From positions 682,001 to 746,000 of the forward strand of contig NZ_QKNW01000001.1 in assembly GCF_009663395.1 (NCBI RefSeq): DNA of 64,000 nt. Reading direction: 5' to 3'. A program made the position numbers and the translations under genes. The stretch's first letter is position 1. Every line of letters starts with the position of its first letter. Origin of the DNA: Halosegnis longus (GTDB lineage: Archaea; Halobacteriota; Halobacteria; Halobacteriales; Haloarculaceae). Under the pieces are notes generated by a model that had not been told where the DNA came from, searched no databases, and worked only from the letters and a program-made list of their open reading frames with translations. Shown piece after piece: positions 1 through 9,312 of the stretch.

Positions 1-1
1 T

Positions 2-898
2 GCCAACGCCGTGCTCGACGGAACGGACGCCGTCATGCTGTCGGGCGAGACGGCCATCGGCGACCACCCGACACACGTCGTGGAGACGATGGACCGCATC
101 GTCCGGGACGTGACCGACAGCGAGGAGTACGCCGAACTCCGCGAGCAGCGCGTTCCGGGCGCGGGAGAGTCGGCGACGGACGCGCTCGCCCGGTCGGCTC
201 GCTATCTCGCCCGCGACGTTGGAGCCTCCACCATCGTCGTCGCCTCGGAGTCCGGCTACACCGCGCGCAAGGTGGCGAAGTACCGACCCGAAACGCCCAT
301 CGTCGCCGCGACGCCCGACGACAGCGTCCGCCGCCGGCTGGTGTTGAGCGGCAACGTCACGCCGGTCCGGGTGGACCTCTCCGGCGACGGGGCCGACGCC
401 GTCATCCACGACGCCATCGCCGCCGCGCTCGATTCGGGGATTGCGGCCTCAGGCGAGACGGTCGTCGCGCTCGCGGGGATGATGAACGACATCAGCGGCG
501 TCGACACGACGAACACGCTGAAGATACACACCGCCGCGGCCGTGCTCGCGACCGGGCGCGTCGCCGTCGGCGGCTACCGGACCGCCCCGGTCCACCGGGT
601 CGAACGCGACCTCGCCGAGGTGCCGGACGGCGCGATTGCCGTCCTCGACGGCGACTTCGACGACGACCTCACCGGCGAGATACCGGCCCTCGCGGGCATC
701 ATCGACGCGCGGGGCGGGCTGACGAGCTACGCGGCCGTGCTCGCGCGCGAACTCGGGGTTCCGATGGTCGTGGAGACCGCGCTGCCCGACGACGTGGCAG
801 ACGGGACGACCGTCACCGTGGACGCGAACCGCGGGGTCGTCTACGAGGGGCGTGTAGACCGCGGCCACGCCGACCTGCCCGCCGGCGCGGGTCAGTAG
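2..898 (+). CDS. pyk: Pyruvate kinase, 3' portion (partial)
   Basis: The gene is cut by the window start; 298 codons are visible, open in frame from base 2. It makes pyruvate and ATP from phosphoenolpyruvate and ADP in glycolysis. The fragment opens in the catalytic barrel with the GTDAVMLSGETA block of pyruvate kinases, followed by the C-terminal domain. The last ~100 residues form an extra PEP-utiliser swivelling domain, as in some bacilli and haloarchaea. In it the GG-T-S-H-A motif reads GGLTSYAA (fragment residues 238-245), so the phospho-accepting His is Tyr and the domain is probably not a phosphocarrier. Its stop overlaps the convergent next gene by 7 bases. Confidence 0.95.
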   Translation, partial: ANAVLDGTDAVMLSGETAIGDHPTHVVETMDRIVRDVTDSEEYAELREQRVPGAGESATDALARSARYLARDVGASTIVVASESGYTARKVAKYRPETPIVAATPDDSVRRRLVLSGNVTPVRVDLSGDGADAVIHDAIAAALDSGIAASGETVVALAGMMNDISGVDTTNTLKIHTAAAVLATGRVAVGGYRTAPVHRVERDLAEVPDGAIAVLDGDFDDDLTGEIPALAGIIDARGGLTSYAAVLARELGVPMVVETALPDDVADGTTVTVDANRGVVYEGRVDRGHADLPAGAGQ

Positions 899-2295
899 CC
901 GGTCGTCTCGTTCACGGTCCAGTCGGCGAGGTCGGCGACGACGCCCGCGGCGACGTTGCTCGGGCGAAAATACTCGTTCGGCGTCGACTGCCCCTCGCCG
1001 GCCATGAACAGGTGATTGAGCGACGGGTATGCGTCGAACCGGCCCGGCGTCGTCTCCTGCCAGCGTCCGAAGTCGCGCTCGAGGCTCACCTGATAGTCGC
1101 GTTCGCCCTGCAGGAAGTACAGGGGTCGGTCGAGATCGCCGGCGGTCGCGACCTGGTCGTACGCCTGCAGGTCCTGCCAGTAGGCCGAACCACCGAGTCC
1201 GAACGGTCGCTCGCCGGCGTCGAGATTCCCGTTGCGTATCCGGGCGATCGTCTCCTCGACCGTCGCGAGTCGCTGTTCGTCGTCGGCAGAGAGGTCACCG
1301 TCCAGCGAGAGGAGATACTCCATCTGTTCGGGGATGAGTTCCACCAGCGGGCGGGCTGGTGCGGCGAGCATCGCGCCGGCGGCGAGCGACTCATCGCGCG
1401 CCAGCAGCCGGGGAACGAGCATTCCGCCGAGGCTGTGACCGACGACGGCCGTCCGGGAGACGCGCTCCTGTGCGCGCAGGGTTGCTGCGGCCGTGAGCGC
1501 GTCGTCGGTGACGGTCGCGTCGAGCGAGAGCGCGGCCGGGTCCACGTCGCAGGCGCTCGTCCGCTTCCCGTACCGGAGGACGGCGACCCCGTTGCTCGCC
1601 AGCCCGGTCGCGAGATCGCGAAACGGCTTGTTCGGCCCGATTGTCGAGTCCATGTCGAGGGGACCGCTCCCGTGGACGAGGACGACGCCCGGAACCGACT
1701 CCTCGCCCGTCGGGAGGGTGAGTTCGGCCGGCAGGGTACAGCCGTCGCCAGCATCGAGCGCAAGCGACTCCGCGGTGAAGGCCGCGTCGTCGGCGTACGC
1801 CGGCGGACTGTACGTCCCCGCGCCCGGGAACTGGATGCCGGCGATGCGGCCGGCGTCGTCGTAGACCAGCCGGACGACCACCCGACCGCCGGTGAATCTG
1901 ACCACCGCGTCGGTGATGAGAAACTCCTGTTGGGAGGCCGACTCGACGGTCGCGACGTCGACGTACTCGCCGAGCCCGTCGGTCTGTGTCGTCCAGATAG
2001 ATTCGAGCGTCGCGGCGTCCAGCTGCTCCGTGACTGCGTCGGTGTACTCGTACTCCTCGATTGCGACCGTGTACTCGCCGTCGACGAGTAGTTCGACGTA
2101 CGCGCGGGTGCGGTCGCGTAGGGCGGCGTCGGTCGGTCCCGCAGGCGTCGGAGTCGCTGTCTCCGTGGCGGTTGGCGTGTCCGTCGACGTGTCGGTCTCA
2201 GTCGTCGTCATCGTCGGCTCGTCGCTGCTACAGCCAGCAAGCAGGAGGGCGGACGTGACGCCGGCCGTCTGGAGGAGTCTACGGCGCGTCTGCAT
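892..2295 (-). CDS. Secreted alpha/beta-hydrolase lipoprotein
   Basis: 467 residues. The N-terminus has an RRRLLQTAG Tat-like motif and a lipobox ending at Cys22 (LLLAGC), then a Thr/Asp/Pro linker to about residue 54, so the protein is probably exported folded and lipid-anchored outside the cell. Residues ~55-150 resemble a DUF3887-type domain. Residues ~180-460 are an alpha/beta hydrolase with nucleophile elbow GHSLGG (Ser288), probable acid Asp400 (GERDYQ) and His428 (LNHLF). The family includes dienelactone-hydrolase-like and acyl esterases; the substrate cannot be read from sequence. It converges on pyruvate kinase. Confidence 0.88.
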   Translation of the reverse strand: MQTRRRLLQTAGVTSALLLAGCSSDEPTMTTTETDTSTDTPTATETATPTPAGPTDAALRDRTRAYVELLVDGEYTVAIEEYEYTDAVTEQLDAATLESIWTTQTDGLGEYVDVATVESASQQEFLITDAVVRFTGGRVVVRLVYDDAGRIAGIQFPGAGTYSPPAYADDAAFTAESLALDAGDGCTLPAELTLPTGEESVPGVVLVHGSGPLDMDSTIGPNKPFRDLATGLASNGVAVLRYGKRTSACDVDPAALSLDATVTDDALTAAATLRAQERVSRTAVVGHSLGGMLVPRLLARDESLAAGAMLAAPARPLVELIPEQMEYLLSLDGDLSADDEQRLATVEETIARIRNGNLDAGERPFGLGGSAYWQDLQAYDQVATAGDLDRPLYFLQGERDYQVSLERDFGRWQETTPGRFDAYPSLNHLFMAGEGQSTPNEYFRPSNVAAGVVADLADWTVNETTGY

Positions 2296-2336
2296 AGTGA
2301 CAACAGAACGGAGAGACGCCTAAGCGTTGTCCCGGC

Positions 2337-3491
2337 TCACGCGAGGCGGTCGCTCGCGATGGCGGCCCCCTCGTCGAGCGCCTCCAGTTTCGCCCACGCG
2401 ATTTCGGGGCTGACCATGCCGAGTCCGGCCTGCGTGCCGAAGCCGCAGTCCGGTGCGGCGACGAGCGGCGTGTCGTCGTCGACGGCGTCGGCGACCCGTT
2501 CGAGCCGGTCGGCGATGGTCTCGGGGTGGTCGATGATGTTGGTCTTCACGTCGACCACGCCCGGAATCAGCGTCCAGCCGTCGGGGACGGGGTGTTCCGC
2601 GAAGGCGCGGTACTCGTGTTGGTGGCGGTGGTTCGCCTGCTCGACGCTGAGACCCGTGATGTCGGCCTCGTACAGGATCGGGAGCATCTCCGCGAGGTCG
2701 GTGTCGCGGTGGCCCGGTCCCTCGTAGCTCCCCCAGCAGGTGTGGAGCCGCACCTGTTCGGCGGGGACGTTCTCCAGCGCGTCGTTGAGCGCCTCGACGT
2801 GGAGCCGGCTGGCCTGCTTGATTTCCTCGAGCGAGGCGTCGGCGTAGGCGTCGGTCTGTCCGACGGTGAGCAGTTCGGGCGCGTCAATCTGGAGGGTGTA
2901 ACCGGCGTCGGCGAGCAGTTCGTACTCCGTCTGCATCGCGTCGGCGGCGGCGAACAGATACGCCTCGTAGTCGTCGTAGTACTCGTCCACGTGGGTGGCG
3001 GTGACGACGCTGGGCGAGGCGCTCGTGACGAAGGTGTCGTCGAACGTCGCGCCGGTCGCGTCGAGCGCGTCCTCGAAGACGGCGAGTTCGGCCTCGGCCT
3101 CTTCGCGACCGGTGTACTCGAGCGGCCCGGTGACGACCGGATGCTCCGAGAGGTCGAGCACGTCGGTCTTGAACGTCTCGTCGGCGTATTCGGGGTAGTC
3201 CTGCAGGTCGGCCCACAGCGCCGTGGTCTCGGTCCCTTCGATACCGCTGAGCCGGTTTTTGACGTACCAGTTGAACGAGACGCGGGGCTGTTCCCCGCCG
3301 TTGGCGATGTCAATGCCGGCGTCGGCCTGCCGCTGGACGACCGTCTCGGTCGCCTCGCGCACCGTCTCGGTCCACTCTTCGTCGTCTACCTGCTCGCCGT
3401 CCTGTCGCCGTTTCAGGAGGTCGAGCAGTTCCGGGGGGCGCGGGAGGCTACCGATGTGTGTCGTCGGAATCTGTCCGGAGTCGTCTGCCAT
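2337..3491 (-). CDS. MetE-like cobalamin-independent methionine synthase family protein
   Basis: 384 residues, the size of the catalytic C-terminal half of MetE; archaeal members lack the N-terminal half. It starts with the THIGSLPRP signature (residues 11-19), and the zinc ligands of the family are present: His250 and Cys252 (LHTCWG) and Cys349 (APDCGFG). The likely role is methyl transfer to homocysteine to make methionine; the methyl donor in haloarchaea is not evident from sequence. A TATA-like element lies about 25 bp upstream. The MFS gene lies upstream on the same strand, 42 bases away. Confidence 0.9.
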   Translation of the reverse strand: MADDSGQIPTTHIGSLPRPPELLDLLKRRQDGEQVDDEEWTETVREATETVVQRQADAGIDIANGGEQPRVSFNWYVKNRLSGIEGTETTALWADLQDYPEYADETFKTDVLDLSEHPVVTGPLEYTGREEAEAELAVFEDALDATGATFDDTFVTSASPSVVTATHVDEYYDDYEAYLFAAADAMQTEYELLADAGYTLQIDAPELLTVGQTDAYADASLEEIKQASRLHVEALNDALENVPAEQVRLHTCWGSYEGPGHRDTDLAEMLPILYEADITGLSVEQANHRHQHEYRAFAEHPVPDGWTLIPGVVDVKTNIIDHPETIADRLERVADAVDDDTPLVAAPDCGFGTQAGLGMVSPEIAWAKLEALDEGAAIASDRLA

Positions 3492-3512
3492 ACTCAGTAA
3501 TATTCCTGCAGC

Positions 3513-3521
3513 AAAATATAA
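3513..3521 (-). promoter_or_regulatory. TATA-like promoter of the MetE-like gene
   Basis: The AT-rich stretch reads TTATATTTT on the minus strand and ends about 22-30 bases before the ATG at 3491. This is the spacing of a leaderless or very short-leader haloarchaeal promoter. It suggests the gene has its own transcript despite the same-strand neighbour upstream. Confidence 0.55.
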
Positions 3522-3533
3522 CTGCTGGTTGTG

Positions 3534-4805
3534 CTACTCGGTCGGGGCGGTCGGCGGTCGGAGCAGCAGCGCGGCGAGTCCGGCGGCCAGCGCGAGCGCT
3601 CCGCCGAGTCCGAACGCGGTGTACCAGCCGGTCCGGGTGACGAGCCACGCGACGACGGCACCGCCGAAGACGCCGCCCCACATCTTCCCCGAGTAGAGGA
3701 GCGCGTAGTTCGAGGAGGAGTGGGCCAGTCCGTAGTACTCGCCGACGATGCTCGGAAACAGGGTGTACTGGGGACTCCAGAAGAACACCGCGAGAACGAC
3801 GCTCCCGACGAACAGCGCGGGCGCGCCGGCGCTCGCGGCGTACACCAGTCCGGCGACGCCGACCCCACACAGGAGGAAGGAGGCGGCCATCATCCGCCGG
3901 CGCTCGAACCGGTCGGAGAACTCACCCATGACGAGTCGGCCGACGCCCGCGGCGATGGGGAGCACGGTCGCCGACAGGGTCGCGGTGTCGAGACTCGCGC
4001 CGAGAATCCGGATGCGGTCGGCCAGGTTCGTCGCCTCGGCGAAGGAGACCACCTGTGCGGTCACCATCAGGCCGGCCCCGCTCACGGCGATGAACATCGC
4101 GTACATCACCCAGAACTGCCACGTTCGGAGGGTTTCGCGCCACGTGAACTGGTGAGGGTGGGTGGTCGTCGTGTCGTCGTCCTCGTCTTGGGTCTGCCAC
4201 TCGGTCGGGGGGTCGCGGATGACCAACGCGGCCACCAACACGAGCAGTCCGATGAGGATGCCCATGTTGCGGAGCACCTCGCTGTAGGCCCCGACGGTCT
4301 CGTTCGCGCGGACGTACGGGACGAACAGCGCCGAGCCGCCGGCAAACGCCATCGTTCCGACGCCGGTCGTCAGCCCCCGCCGGTCGGGAAACCACTTCAG
4401 CGCCGTGTTGACCGAGACGGTGTAGACGATGCCGACGCCGACGGCCCCGAGCGCGTAGAAGAGATACAGCTGCCAGACGGCCGTCGCGTACGCCAACCCC
4501 ACGTAGCCACCGCCAGCAAGCAGGGCGGCGAGGGTGGTAATCCGCCGTGGGCCGTGGCGGTCGCGCCACCAGCCGACCGGGAACTGCGAGCCGGCCTGCA
4601 GGATGACGAAGACGGTGAAGATGGGCGCGAGGACGGCCGGCTCGACGCCGAAGTCCGTCGCGAGCGGCCCCTCAATCGAGGACCAGACGTACTGGTACGG
4701 GCTGATGACGCCCATCGCGCCCGCCGCGGCGACGATGAGCCACCACCGCGAGTAGCCCAACTCCTCGCGTGCACGCGCTGCCGGGTCGACTCCGCTCGAA
4801 CTCAT
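3534..4805 (-). CDS. MFS transporter, OFA (oxalate/formate antiporter-like) type
   Basis: 423 residues with about twelve hydrophobic segments and a hydrophilic acidic loop near residues 200-215 (EDDDTTTTHPH) between the two six-helix bundles. The G-W-RDRHGPRR loop after helix 2 (residues ~78-89) is the MFS motif A region. The long N-terminal half with a GxGIVYT segment recalls the OFA subgroup of monocarboxylate/oxalate:formate exchangers. It acts in the cytoplasmic membrane; the substrate is unknown. The N-terminal ~20 residues are soluble. It sits between the amidase and the MetE-like gene on the same strand, but the spacing (40-50 bases) does not prove an operon. Confidence 0.85.
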   Translation of the reverse strand: MSSSGVDPAARAREELGYSRWWLIVAAAGAMGVISPYQYVWSSIEGPLATDFGVEPAVLAPIFTVFVILQAGSQFPVGWWRDRHGPRRITTLAALLAGGGYVGLAYATAVWQLYLFYALGAVGVGIVYTVSVNTALKWFPDRRGLTTGVGTMAFAGGSALFVPYVRANETVGAYSEVLRNMGILIGLLVLVAALVIRDPPTEWQTQDEDDDTTTTHPHQFTWRETLRTWQFWVMYAMFIAVSGAGLMVTAQVVSFAEATNLADRIRILGASLDTATLSATVLPIAAGVGRLVMGEFSDRFERRRMMAASFLLCGVGVAGLVYAASAGAPALFVGSVVLAVFFWSPQYTLFPSIVGEYYGLAHSSSNYALLYSGKMWGGVFGGAVVAWLVTRTGWYTAFGLGGALALAAGLAALLLRPPTAPTE

Positions 4806-4853
4806 TGTCCGTTCTCTGCGACGGGGACGGGTATTCCTGCCGGTCGCGGGTCG

Positions 4854-6299
4854 TCACTCCAGTGCGGCGCCGAGCGTGACGGCCGTCGCCTCGTCGTACC
4901 AACTCGTCACGAACTGACAGCCGACGGGTGCGTCGGACGAATCGACGGGCACCGACAGCGCCGGGTGGCCGGTGCAGTTGAACGGGCTGGTGTGGGCAAT
5001 CGTGCGCAACAGCGCCCCGTCGTCCGTCACCTCGCCGTAGTCGGGCGCGGTGTTTGGGGTCGTCGAGAGGAGGAGAGCGTCGTACTCGTCGAGTCGCGTC
5101 TCCACCAGTCGGGTGAACTGCTGGCGGACGTTCTGGGCGGCGACGTAGCCGCGCCCCTCGTCGGCTCGCGTGAGCGCGCGCCCGAGCACCAGCCGCGACC
5201 GGACGTTCTCGCCGAGCGCGTCGGTGTCGAGGTCGGCGAGCGTCTCGCGCCACTGCTCGCTGTAGCCGGTCCCGACGCCGTGGTCCTGGCCGGCGTCGGC
5301 AGCGAGCGTCGTGAACTCCGTCGCCGTCACGGCCGAGTTCACCAGCGGCTGCGTGTGGAAGCCGGACAGCGACACCTCCTCGACGGTGACGCCGGCGTCT
5401 CGGAGGTCGGCGGCGGCCGACTCGATGGCCGCGGCGACGGCGTCGTCGGCGTTCGTCTGTGCCTCCGTGACGAGACCGACGGAGAGTCCGGCGGGGTCTT
5501 CGTCGAGCCCGTCGCTCGCGGTCGGGGTCGCCACCCCCTGTGTCGAGGGGTCGCGCACGTCGGGGCCGTTGATCGCATCGAGCACCCTCGCGGCGGTCGC
5601 CACGTCCGGCGCGAGCGGGCCGACGTGGTCGAGCGAGCTCGCGAGGTCGGCGAAGCCGAATCGCGGCACCGTCCGGAAGGTCGGCTTCAGCCCGACGACA
5701 CCGCAGTAGGAGGCGGGGATCCGAATCGAGCCGCCGGTGTCGGTGCCGAGCGCGGCGTCGACTAAGCCGGCGGCGACGGCCGCACCCGACCCCGAGGAGG
5801 AGCCACCGGGAACTCCACCCTCGACGGCGGGGTTGCCGACCGGCCCGTGTGCGCAGGTCTCGCTCGTCGTGAAGTAGGCGAACTCGTCCATGTTGGTCGT
5901 CCCGGTGAGGTCGGCCCCGGCGTCGAGCAGTCGCTCGGTGACGCTGGCGTGGTACGTCGGCTCGAACGCAACCGCAGCGGAGCCGCAGGTCATCGGGACG
6001 CCCGCGACGGCGATGTTGTCCTTGACCGCGATTGCAAGCCCGTCGAGGGGGCCCCCATCGCCCGAGAGCGAACACCGGTAGCGGAAGGCGTTGTACTCGT
6101 CGTCGCCCTCGCGCACCTCGGTCGCCGGCTCGGATTCGAAGTCGGTGGGCGCGAGGCTGGCGAGCAATCCCTGTGTCGCCTCGAACTCCTCGGCGTACGT
6201 GTCACGCTCGGCGTCGGAGAGCGTCACGTCGAACGTCTCGGCCGCCTCGTCGATGAACGGCGTCGGGTCGGTCACAGGGTGTGTGTCACCGGCTGTCAC
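4854..6299 (-). CDS. Amidase signature family protein
   Basis: 481 residues. The Ser-cisSer-Lys catalytic set of the amidase signature family is visible: Lys93 in AVKDNIAV, the cis-Ser in the GGSSSGSG loop (residues 166-172) and Ser191 in TDTGGSIRIP. The family hydrolyses amides; GatA of the transamidosome belongs to it, but here there is no neighbouring gatC/gatB and the C-terminal half differs from GatA, so a stand-alone amidase is more likely. Cytoplasmic; no signal peptide. The start at 6299 keeps an acidic N-terminal helix typical of haloarchaeal amidases. Confidence 0.88.
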   Translation of the reverse strand: MTAGDTHPVTDPTPFIDEAAETFDVTLSDAERDTYAEEFEATQGLLASLAPTDFESEPATEVREGDDEYNAFRYRCSLSGDGGPLDGLAIAVKDNIAVAGVPMTCGSAAVAFEPTYHASVTERLLDAGADLTGTTNMDEFAYFTTSETCAHGPVGNPAVEGGVPGGSSSGSGAAVAAGLVDAALGTDTGGSIRIPASYCGVVGLKPTFRTVPRFGFADLASSLDHVGPLAPDVATAARVLDAINGPDVRDPSTQGVATPTASDGLDEDPAGLSVGLVTEAQTNADDAVAAAIESAAADLRDAGVTVEEVSLSGFHTQPLVNSAVTATEFTTLAADAGQDHGVGTGYSEQWRETLADLDTDALGENVRSRLVLGRALTRADEGRGYVAAQNVRQQFTRLVETRLDEYDALLLSTTPNTAPDYGEVTDDGALLRTIAHTSPFNCTGHPALSVPVDSSDAPVGCQFVTSWYDEATAVTLGAALE

Positions 6300-6312
6300 C
6301 GAAAGTGTTGGC

Positions 6313-6750
6313 CTACTCCGACTCGAACCGCGTTTTCAGGTTCTGGAGCGTCGTCTCCAGTTCGCGCTCGTTGTAGCGCTCTGCGAAGGGCCGGACGACG
6401 GCTTCGAGCACCGACGAGGGCAGTTCGTAGGCGGCGCTGTAGGTGACACGCGTCCCGTCGTCGGTCGCCGCGAACTCCCACGTCAGTTCGCCCGACAGCG
6501 GCCCTTCGACCATGTCGAACACGACGCGGGACTCCGGCTCGTAGGTCGTCGTCTCCAGCGTGCCGTCCAGCGAGACGCCGGCCATCGTGTACGTGTAGTC
6601 GAGCCGCTTCCCCTCGTCGCCGCGGTCCTCGACGTTGCGTACGTCCGACAGCGACGGCGTGATTTCGGCCTGGTTGTGCGGGTCGTCCATGTACGCGAAC
6701 ACGTCCGAGAGCGGGGCGTCGATGTCGACGGTTTCACTGACGGAGAGCAT
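6313..6750 (-). CDS. SRPBCC-family (polyketide cyclase/START-like) protein
   Basis: 145 residues from the ATG at 6750, which begins MLSVSETVDIDAPLSDVFAY, the typical first strand and helix of the START/Bet v1 fold (a pattern of the type V-V-I-DAP-VFAY-D-N). An in-frame upstream ATG at 6834 would run into the divergent gene's start and is not used. The family binds hydrophobic ligands or acts in cyclisation/stress; no specific ligand can be assigned. The amidase lies 13 bases away downstream on the same strand. Confidence 0.85.
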   Translation of the reverse strand: MLSVSETVDIDAPLSDVFAYMDDPHNQAEITPSLSDVRNVEDRGDEGKRLDYTYTMAGVSLDGTLETTTYEPESRVVFDMVEGPLSGELTWEFAATDDGTRVTYSAAYELPSSVLEAVVRPFAERYNERELETTLQNLKTRFESE

Positions 6751-6832
6751 ATTCGAATCCAGGGTCGGCGATGAGAAAAAAGTCAGCCCGCGACCCCACG
6801 ACACTATGCCGGTGGGAGCCTTAGCCCGCGAC

Positions 6833-7276
6833 ATGAGCGACCACGAGACGCGCGCAGCGGCGATGGACGACGCGGCGGTCGACGCCTTCCTCCGCGAGCA
6901 GGGGACCGGCGTCCTATCGCTCGCGGACGGTAACGAGGCGTACGCCGTCCCCGTCTCCTTCGGCTACGAGGCCGGCCGCGCACTCTTCGGTTTTTACACC
7001 TTTGGCGAGGCGAGCAAGAAACAGCAGTTCGCCGAACACACCGACCGGGCCTGTCTCACCGTCTACGACGTGGACGAACAGACCGACTGGAAGAGCGTGC
7101 TCGCCTTCGGCCCGCTCACCGAACTCGGCCAGGAGTCGTGGGGCGACATCGGCGAACTCATCAGCGACAACGCGTGGACGCCCGACCTCTCGGGAGTGGG
7201 TACCCGTCGGCTGTCGATTACGGGGTACGAACTCGACATCGAGGAGGCCACCGGCCTGCAGGGAGATTCCGCGTGA
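6833..7276 (+). CDS. Pyridoxamine 5'-phosphate oxidase-fold flavin/F420-binding protein
   Basis: 147 residues starting at MSDHETRAAAMDD (another in-frame ATG is 27 bases upstream). The short split-barrel shows the family pattern: an acidic N-terminal helix ending in FLREQGTGVLSLAD, a strand AYAVPVSFGYE, and a FYTFGEASKKQQF segment near residues 60-72. Such haloarchaeal proteins bind FMN or F420 and reduce small molecules; the real substrate is unknown. It is divergent from the SRPBCC gene and is followed 46 bases later by a Tat lipoprotein gene. Confidence 0.85.
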   Translation: MSDHETRAAAMDDAAVDAFLREQGTGVLSLADGNEAYAVPVSFGYEAGRALFGFYTFGEASKKQQFAEHTDRACLTVYDVDEQTDWKSVLAFGPLTELGQESWGDIGELISDNAWTPDLSGVGTRRLSITGYELDIEEATGLQGDSA

Positions 7277-7322
7277 GCGACGGGACAGAAGGGATTTACC
7301 ACACGGTTCCCGAGCCGTGAGT

Positions 7323-8672
7323 ATGGACGAGCGCACGCGGCGTGAACTGCTTGCCGGCGGGCTGACCGTCGGACTCGCGGGACTCGCTGGCTGTTCGAGC
7401 AGCGGCGGCGACAGCGGGGCCGGAACCCCGAGAGCGACCGACACGCCGACCGCCACCCCCACCGCGCCGACGTACGACACCTCCCTCACGCACGACGCGA
7501 CCGCGTGGTCGGGCTACGACCCCGAGTGGAGTGCTCCGACGACGAATCCCGAAGGCGAGTACACCATCGAGGTGTTAGTCGAGAATCTCGACGTGCCGTG
7601 GGACCTCTCGTTCGTCGGTGACCGGCTGTTCATCACCGAGCGGACGGGGCGGGTCCGGATGTACGACTCCGGAACCGTCTCGGATATCGCCGCCCCGCGG
7701 GACGCTATCGACGCCGGCTCGGTCGAGCCGGGCAGCGACGACTCCTCGTGGTTCGTGAAAGGCGGCGAAGGCGGGACGATGGGCGTCGCCGCCCACCCGA
7801 ACTACCCGGAGCCGCCGCTGGTGTACGTCTACTACACCGCCCAGACGGGCGACGGCATCGAGAACCGGCTCGCGTCTCTCGACGCCAGCGCGGACGACCC
7901 CGCGGCACACAGCGAGGTGCTCCTCACGACGCCGGCCGCGAACATCCACAACGGCGGCCGCATCGGCTTCGGCCCGGCGAACTACCTGTGGGTGACGACC
8001 GGCGACGCGGGCCAGAAATCTCTCGCCGCCGACCCCGCCTCCCTCGCGGGGAAGATTCTCCGCGTCACGCCGGACGGTGAGCCGGCACCCGACAACCCCG
8101 GCTTCGACGCGCCGGAGGTGTACACGATGGGCCACCGGAACCCGCAGGGCATCGACTGGCTCCCGGACGCGACGCCGATCATCGACGAGCACGGCCCCGG
8201 TCCCGACGAGGTGAACCGCCTCGTCGCCGGGGAGGATTACGGTTGGCCGGAAGCTCGCCGCCCCGAGAGCTACGCCGACACCGACTACCACCGGCCGCTG
8301 GCGAGCGGTGCGGTCCCGCGGACGGTGTGGGCACCGTCGGGCGCGACGTTCCACGACGGCGACGGTCCGCTCGCGGGGCGGTATCTGGTCGGCGCGCTCG
8401 CGGGCCAACAGCTCGTCGCGTTCACGCTCACGCGTGAGGGTGAGACGCCGCCGCTCGGGGAGACGGGCGTGCGCTACGACGCCGACTGGCTCGACGACGC
8501 GTACACGGCCACGAGCCACACGCTCCTGACGGACGAACTCGGGCGGATTCGCCACGTCGAAACCGGGCCGGACGGCGCGCTCTACGCGATTACCTCGAAC
8601 CGTGACGGCCGGGCAGGCGAGGGGTTCCCGCGCGAGCGGGACGACGTGCTCGTCCGCATCACGGCAGCTTAA
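7323..8672 (+). CDS. PQQ-type sugar dehydrogenase (glucose/sorbosone dehydrogenase family), Tat lipoprotein
   Basis: 449 residues from the ATG at 7323. The N-terminus has TRRELLAGG (Tat-like) and a lipobox ending in Cys (LAGLAGC), then a Thr/Pro/Ala linker, so it is placed outside the membrane. From residue ~80 it follows the six-bladed propeller of the soluble glucose/aldose dehydrogenase family: NLDVPWDLSFV, NIHNGGRIGFGP and MGHRNPQGIDW, the latter two lining the PQQ/Ca site in characterised members. It would oxidise aldose sugars outside the cell if PQQ is available. The stop overlaps the convergent small zinc-protein gene by 4 bases. Confidence 0.9.
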   Translation: MDERTRRELLAGGLTVGLAGLAGCSSSGGDSGAGTPRATDTPTATPTAPTYDTSLTHDATAWSGYDPEWSAPTTNPEGEYTIEVLVENLDVPWDLSFVGDRLFITERTGRVRMYDSGTVSDIAAPRDAIDAGSVEPGSDDSSWFVKGGEGGTMGVAAHPNYPEPPLVYVYYTAQTGDGIENRLASLDASADDPAAHSEVLLTTPAANIHNGGRIGFGPANYLWVTTGDAGQKSLAADPASLAGKILRVTPDGEPAPDNPGFDAPEVYTMGHRNPQGIDWLPDATPIIDEHGPGPDEVNRLVAGEDYGWPEARRPESYADTDYHRPLASGAVPRTVWAPSGATFHDGDGPLAGRYLVGALAGQQLVAFTLTREGETPPLGETGVRYDADWLDDAYTATSHTLLTDELGRIRHVETGPDGALYAITSNRDGRAGEGFPRERDDVLVRITAA

Positions 8673-8878
8673 CTCGGCTCGTCTGTCAGCCCCAGGTCGG
8701 CGGCAGCAAGCTCGGCGACCTGCTCGCGGATGGCGGGGTCGACCGTCGCGACCTGCTCGCCGTCGTGGCGAGTCTCGTTGTGGCGTTCGAGCGCGTCGCC
8801 GACGGTGTCGAGCGGGAGCCGGGTCTCGGTTCCACACTCCGGACAGCGAATCGGCACGGTAGGCTGGTCGTCGCTCAC
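8669..8878 (-). CDS. Small CPxC zinc-binding protein
   Basis: 69 residues from a GTG at 8878, giving MSDDQPTVPIRCPECGTETR. The CPEC pair (residues 12-15) and a His-rich segment H-ETRH are a likely single zinc site, similar to small C2H2-like or C4-like ribbon proteins common in haloarchaea. The rest is acidic and helical. No function can be assigned. The start was chosen because the frame upstream lacks haloarchaeal-type sequence and overlaps the neighbour. Confidence 0.7.
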   Translation of the reverse strand: MSDDQPTVPIRCPECGTETRLPLDTVGDALERHNETRHDGEQVATVDPAIREQVAELAAADLGLTDEPS

Positions 8879-8913
8879 GGTACTCGTCGGGCGAGAGACG
8901 AACAAAAGGGTTC

Positions 8914-9276
8914 CTACAGTGAGAGCCGTCGCCGGACGCGCGCCAACAGCCCGCCGGCGCGGTCGTCGAGACCGAGTTCCGCGGCGATGGCATCGAGTTC
9001 GGCGTCGTCGTAGCGGTCGTCGGTTCGGGCGTCGTCGAGCCACGTCTCCCACTCGGAGTCGGAGAGGACGCCGCGCGACCGGTCGCTCCACTCGGTGCGA
9101 AACGCCTCCATCGACGGGACGGGTACGTCCATCTGGCCGCCGCCCCAGTAGAGCGGCGTGAGCACGAACGCGGTGGCGTCGTCGTCGCTGGGTTCGAATC
9201 GGTACGGGTACCCCTCGTAGTGAAACACGTCGTCGGGGGTGACCGTCTCCCCCGAGGGGAGGTCGAGCGTCTCCAT
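8914..9276 (-). CDS. Hypothetical acidic protein
   Basis: 120 residues starting METLDLPSGETVTPDD. It is acidic, with strong C/G third-position bias, and has no signal peptide or membrane segment. The N-terminal half looks like a small beta domain with FHYEGYPYRFEP; the C-terminal ~45 residues are helical and end in a basic tail (RVRRRLSL). I recognise no family. It lies 35 bases beyond the small zinc-protein gene on the same strand. Confidence 0.75.
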   Translation of the reverse strand: METLDLPSGETVTPDDVFHYEGYPYRFEPSDDDATAFVLTPLYWGGGQMDVPVPSMEAFRTEWSDRSRGVLSDSEWETWLDDARTDDRYDDAELDAIAAELGLDDRAGGLLARVRRRLSL

Positions 9277-9312
9277 ACCGGACGTAGCCGGCGAAGTGGG
9301 AAAGCGGTTGGG

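Noticed and set aside
3531-5765. 744-codon plus-strand open frame opposite the MFS and amidase genes
   Set aside because: Extreme Arg/Gly/Glu content and no fold; opposite two genes with clear families.
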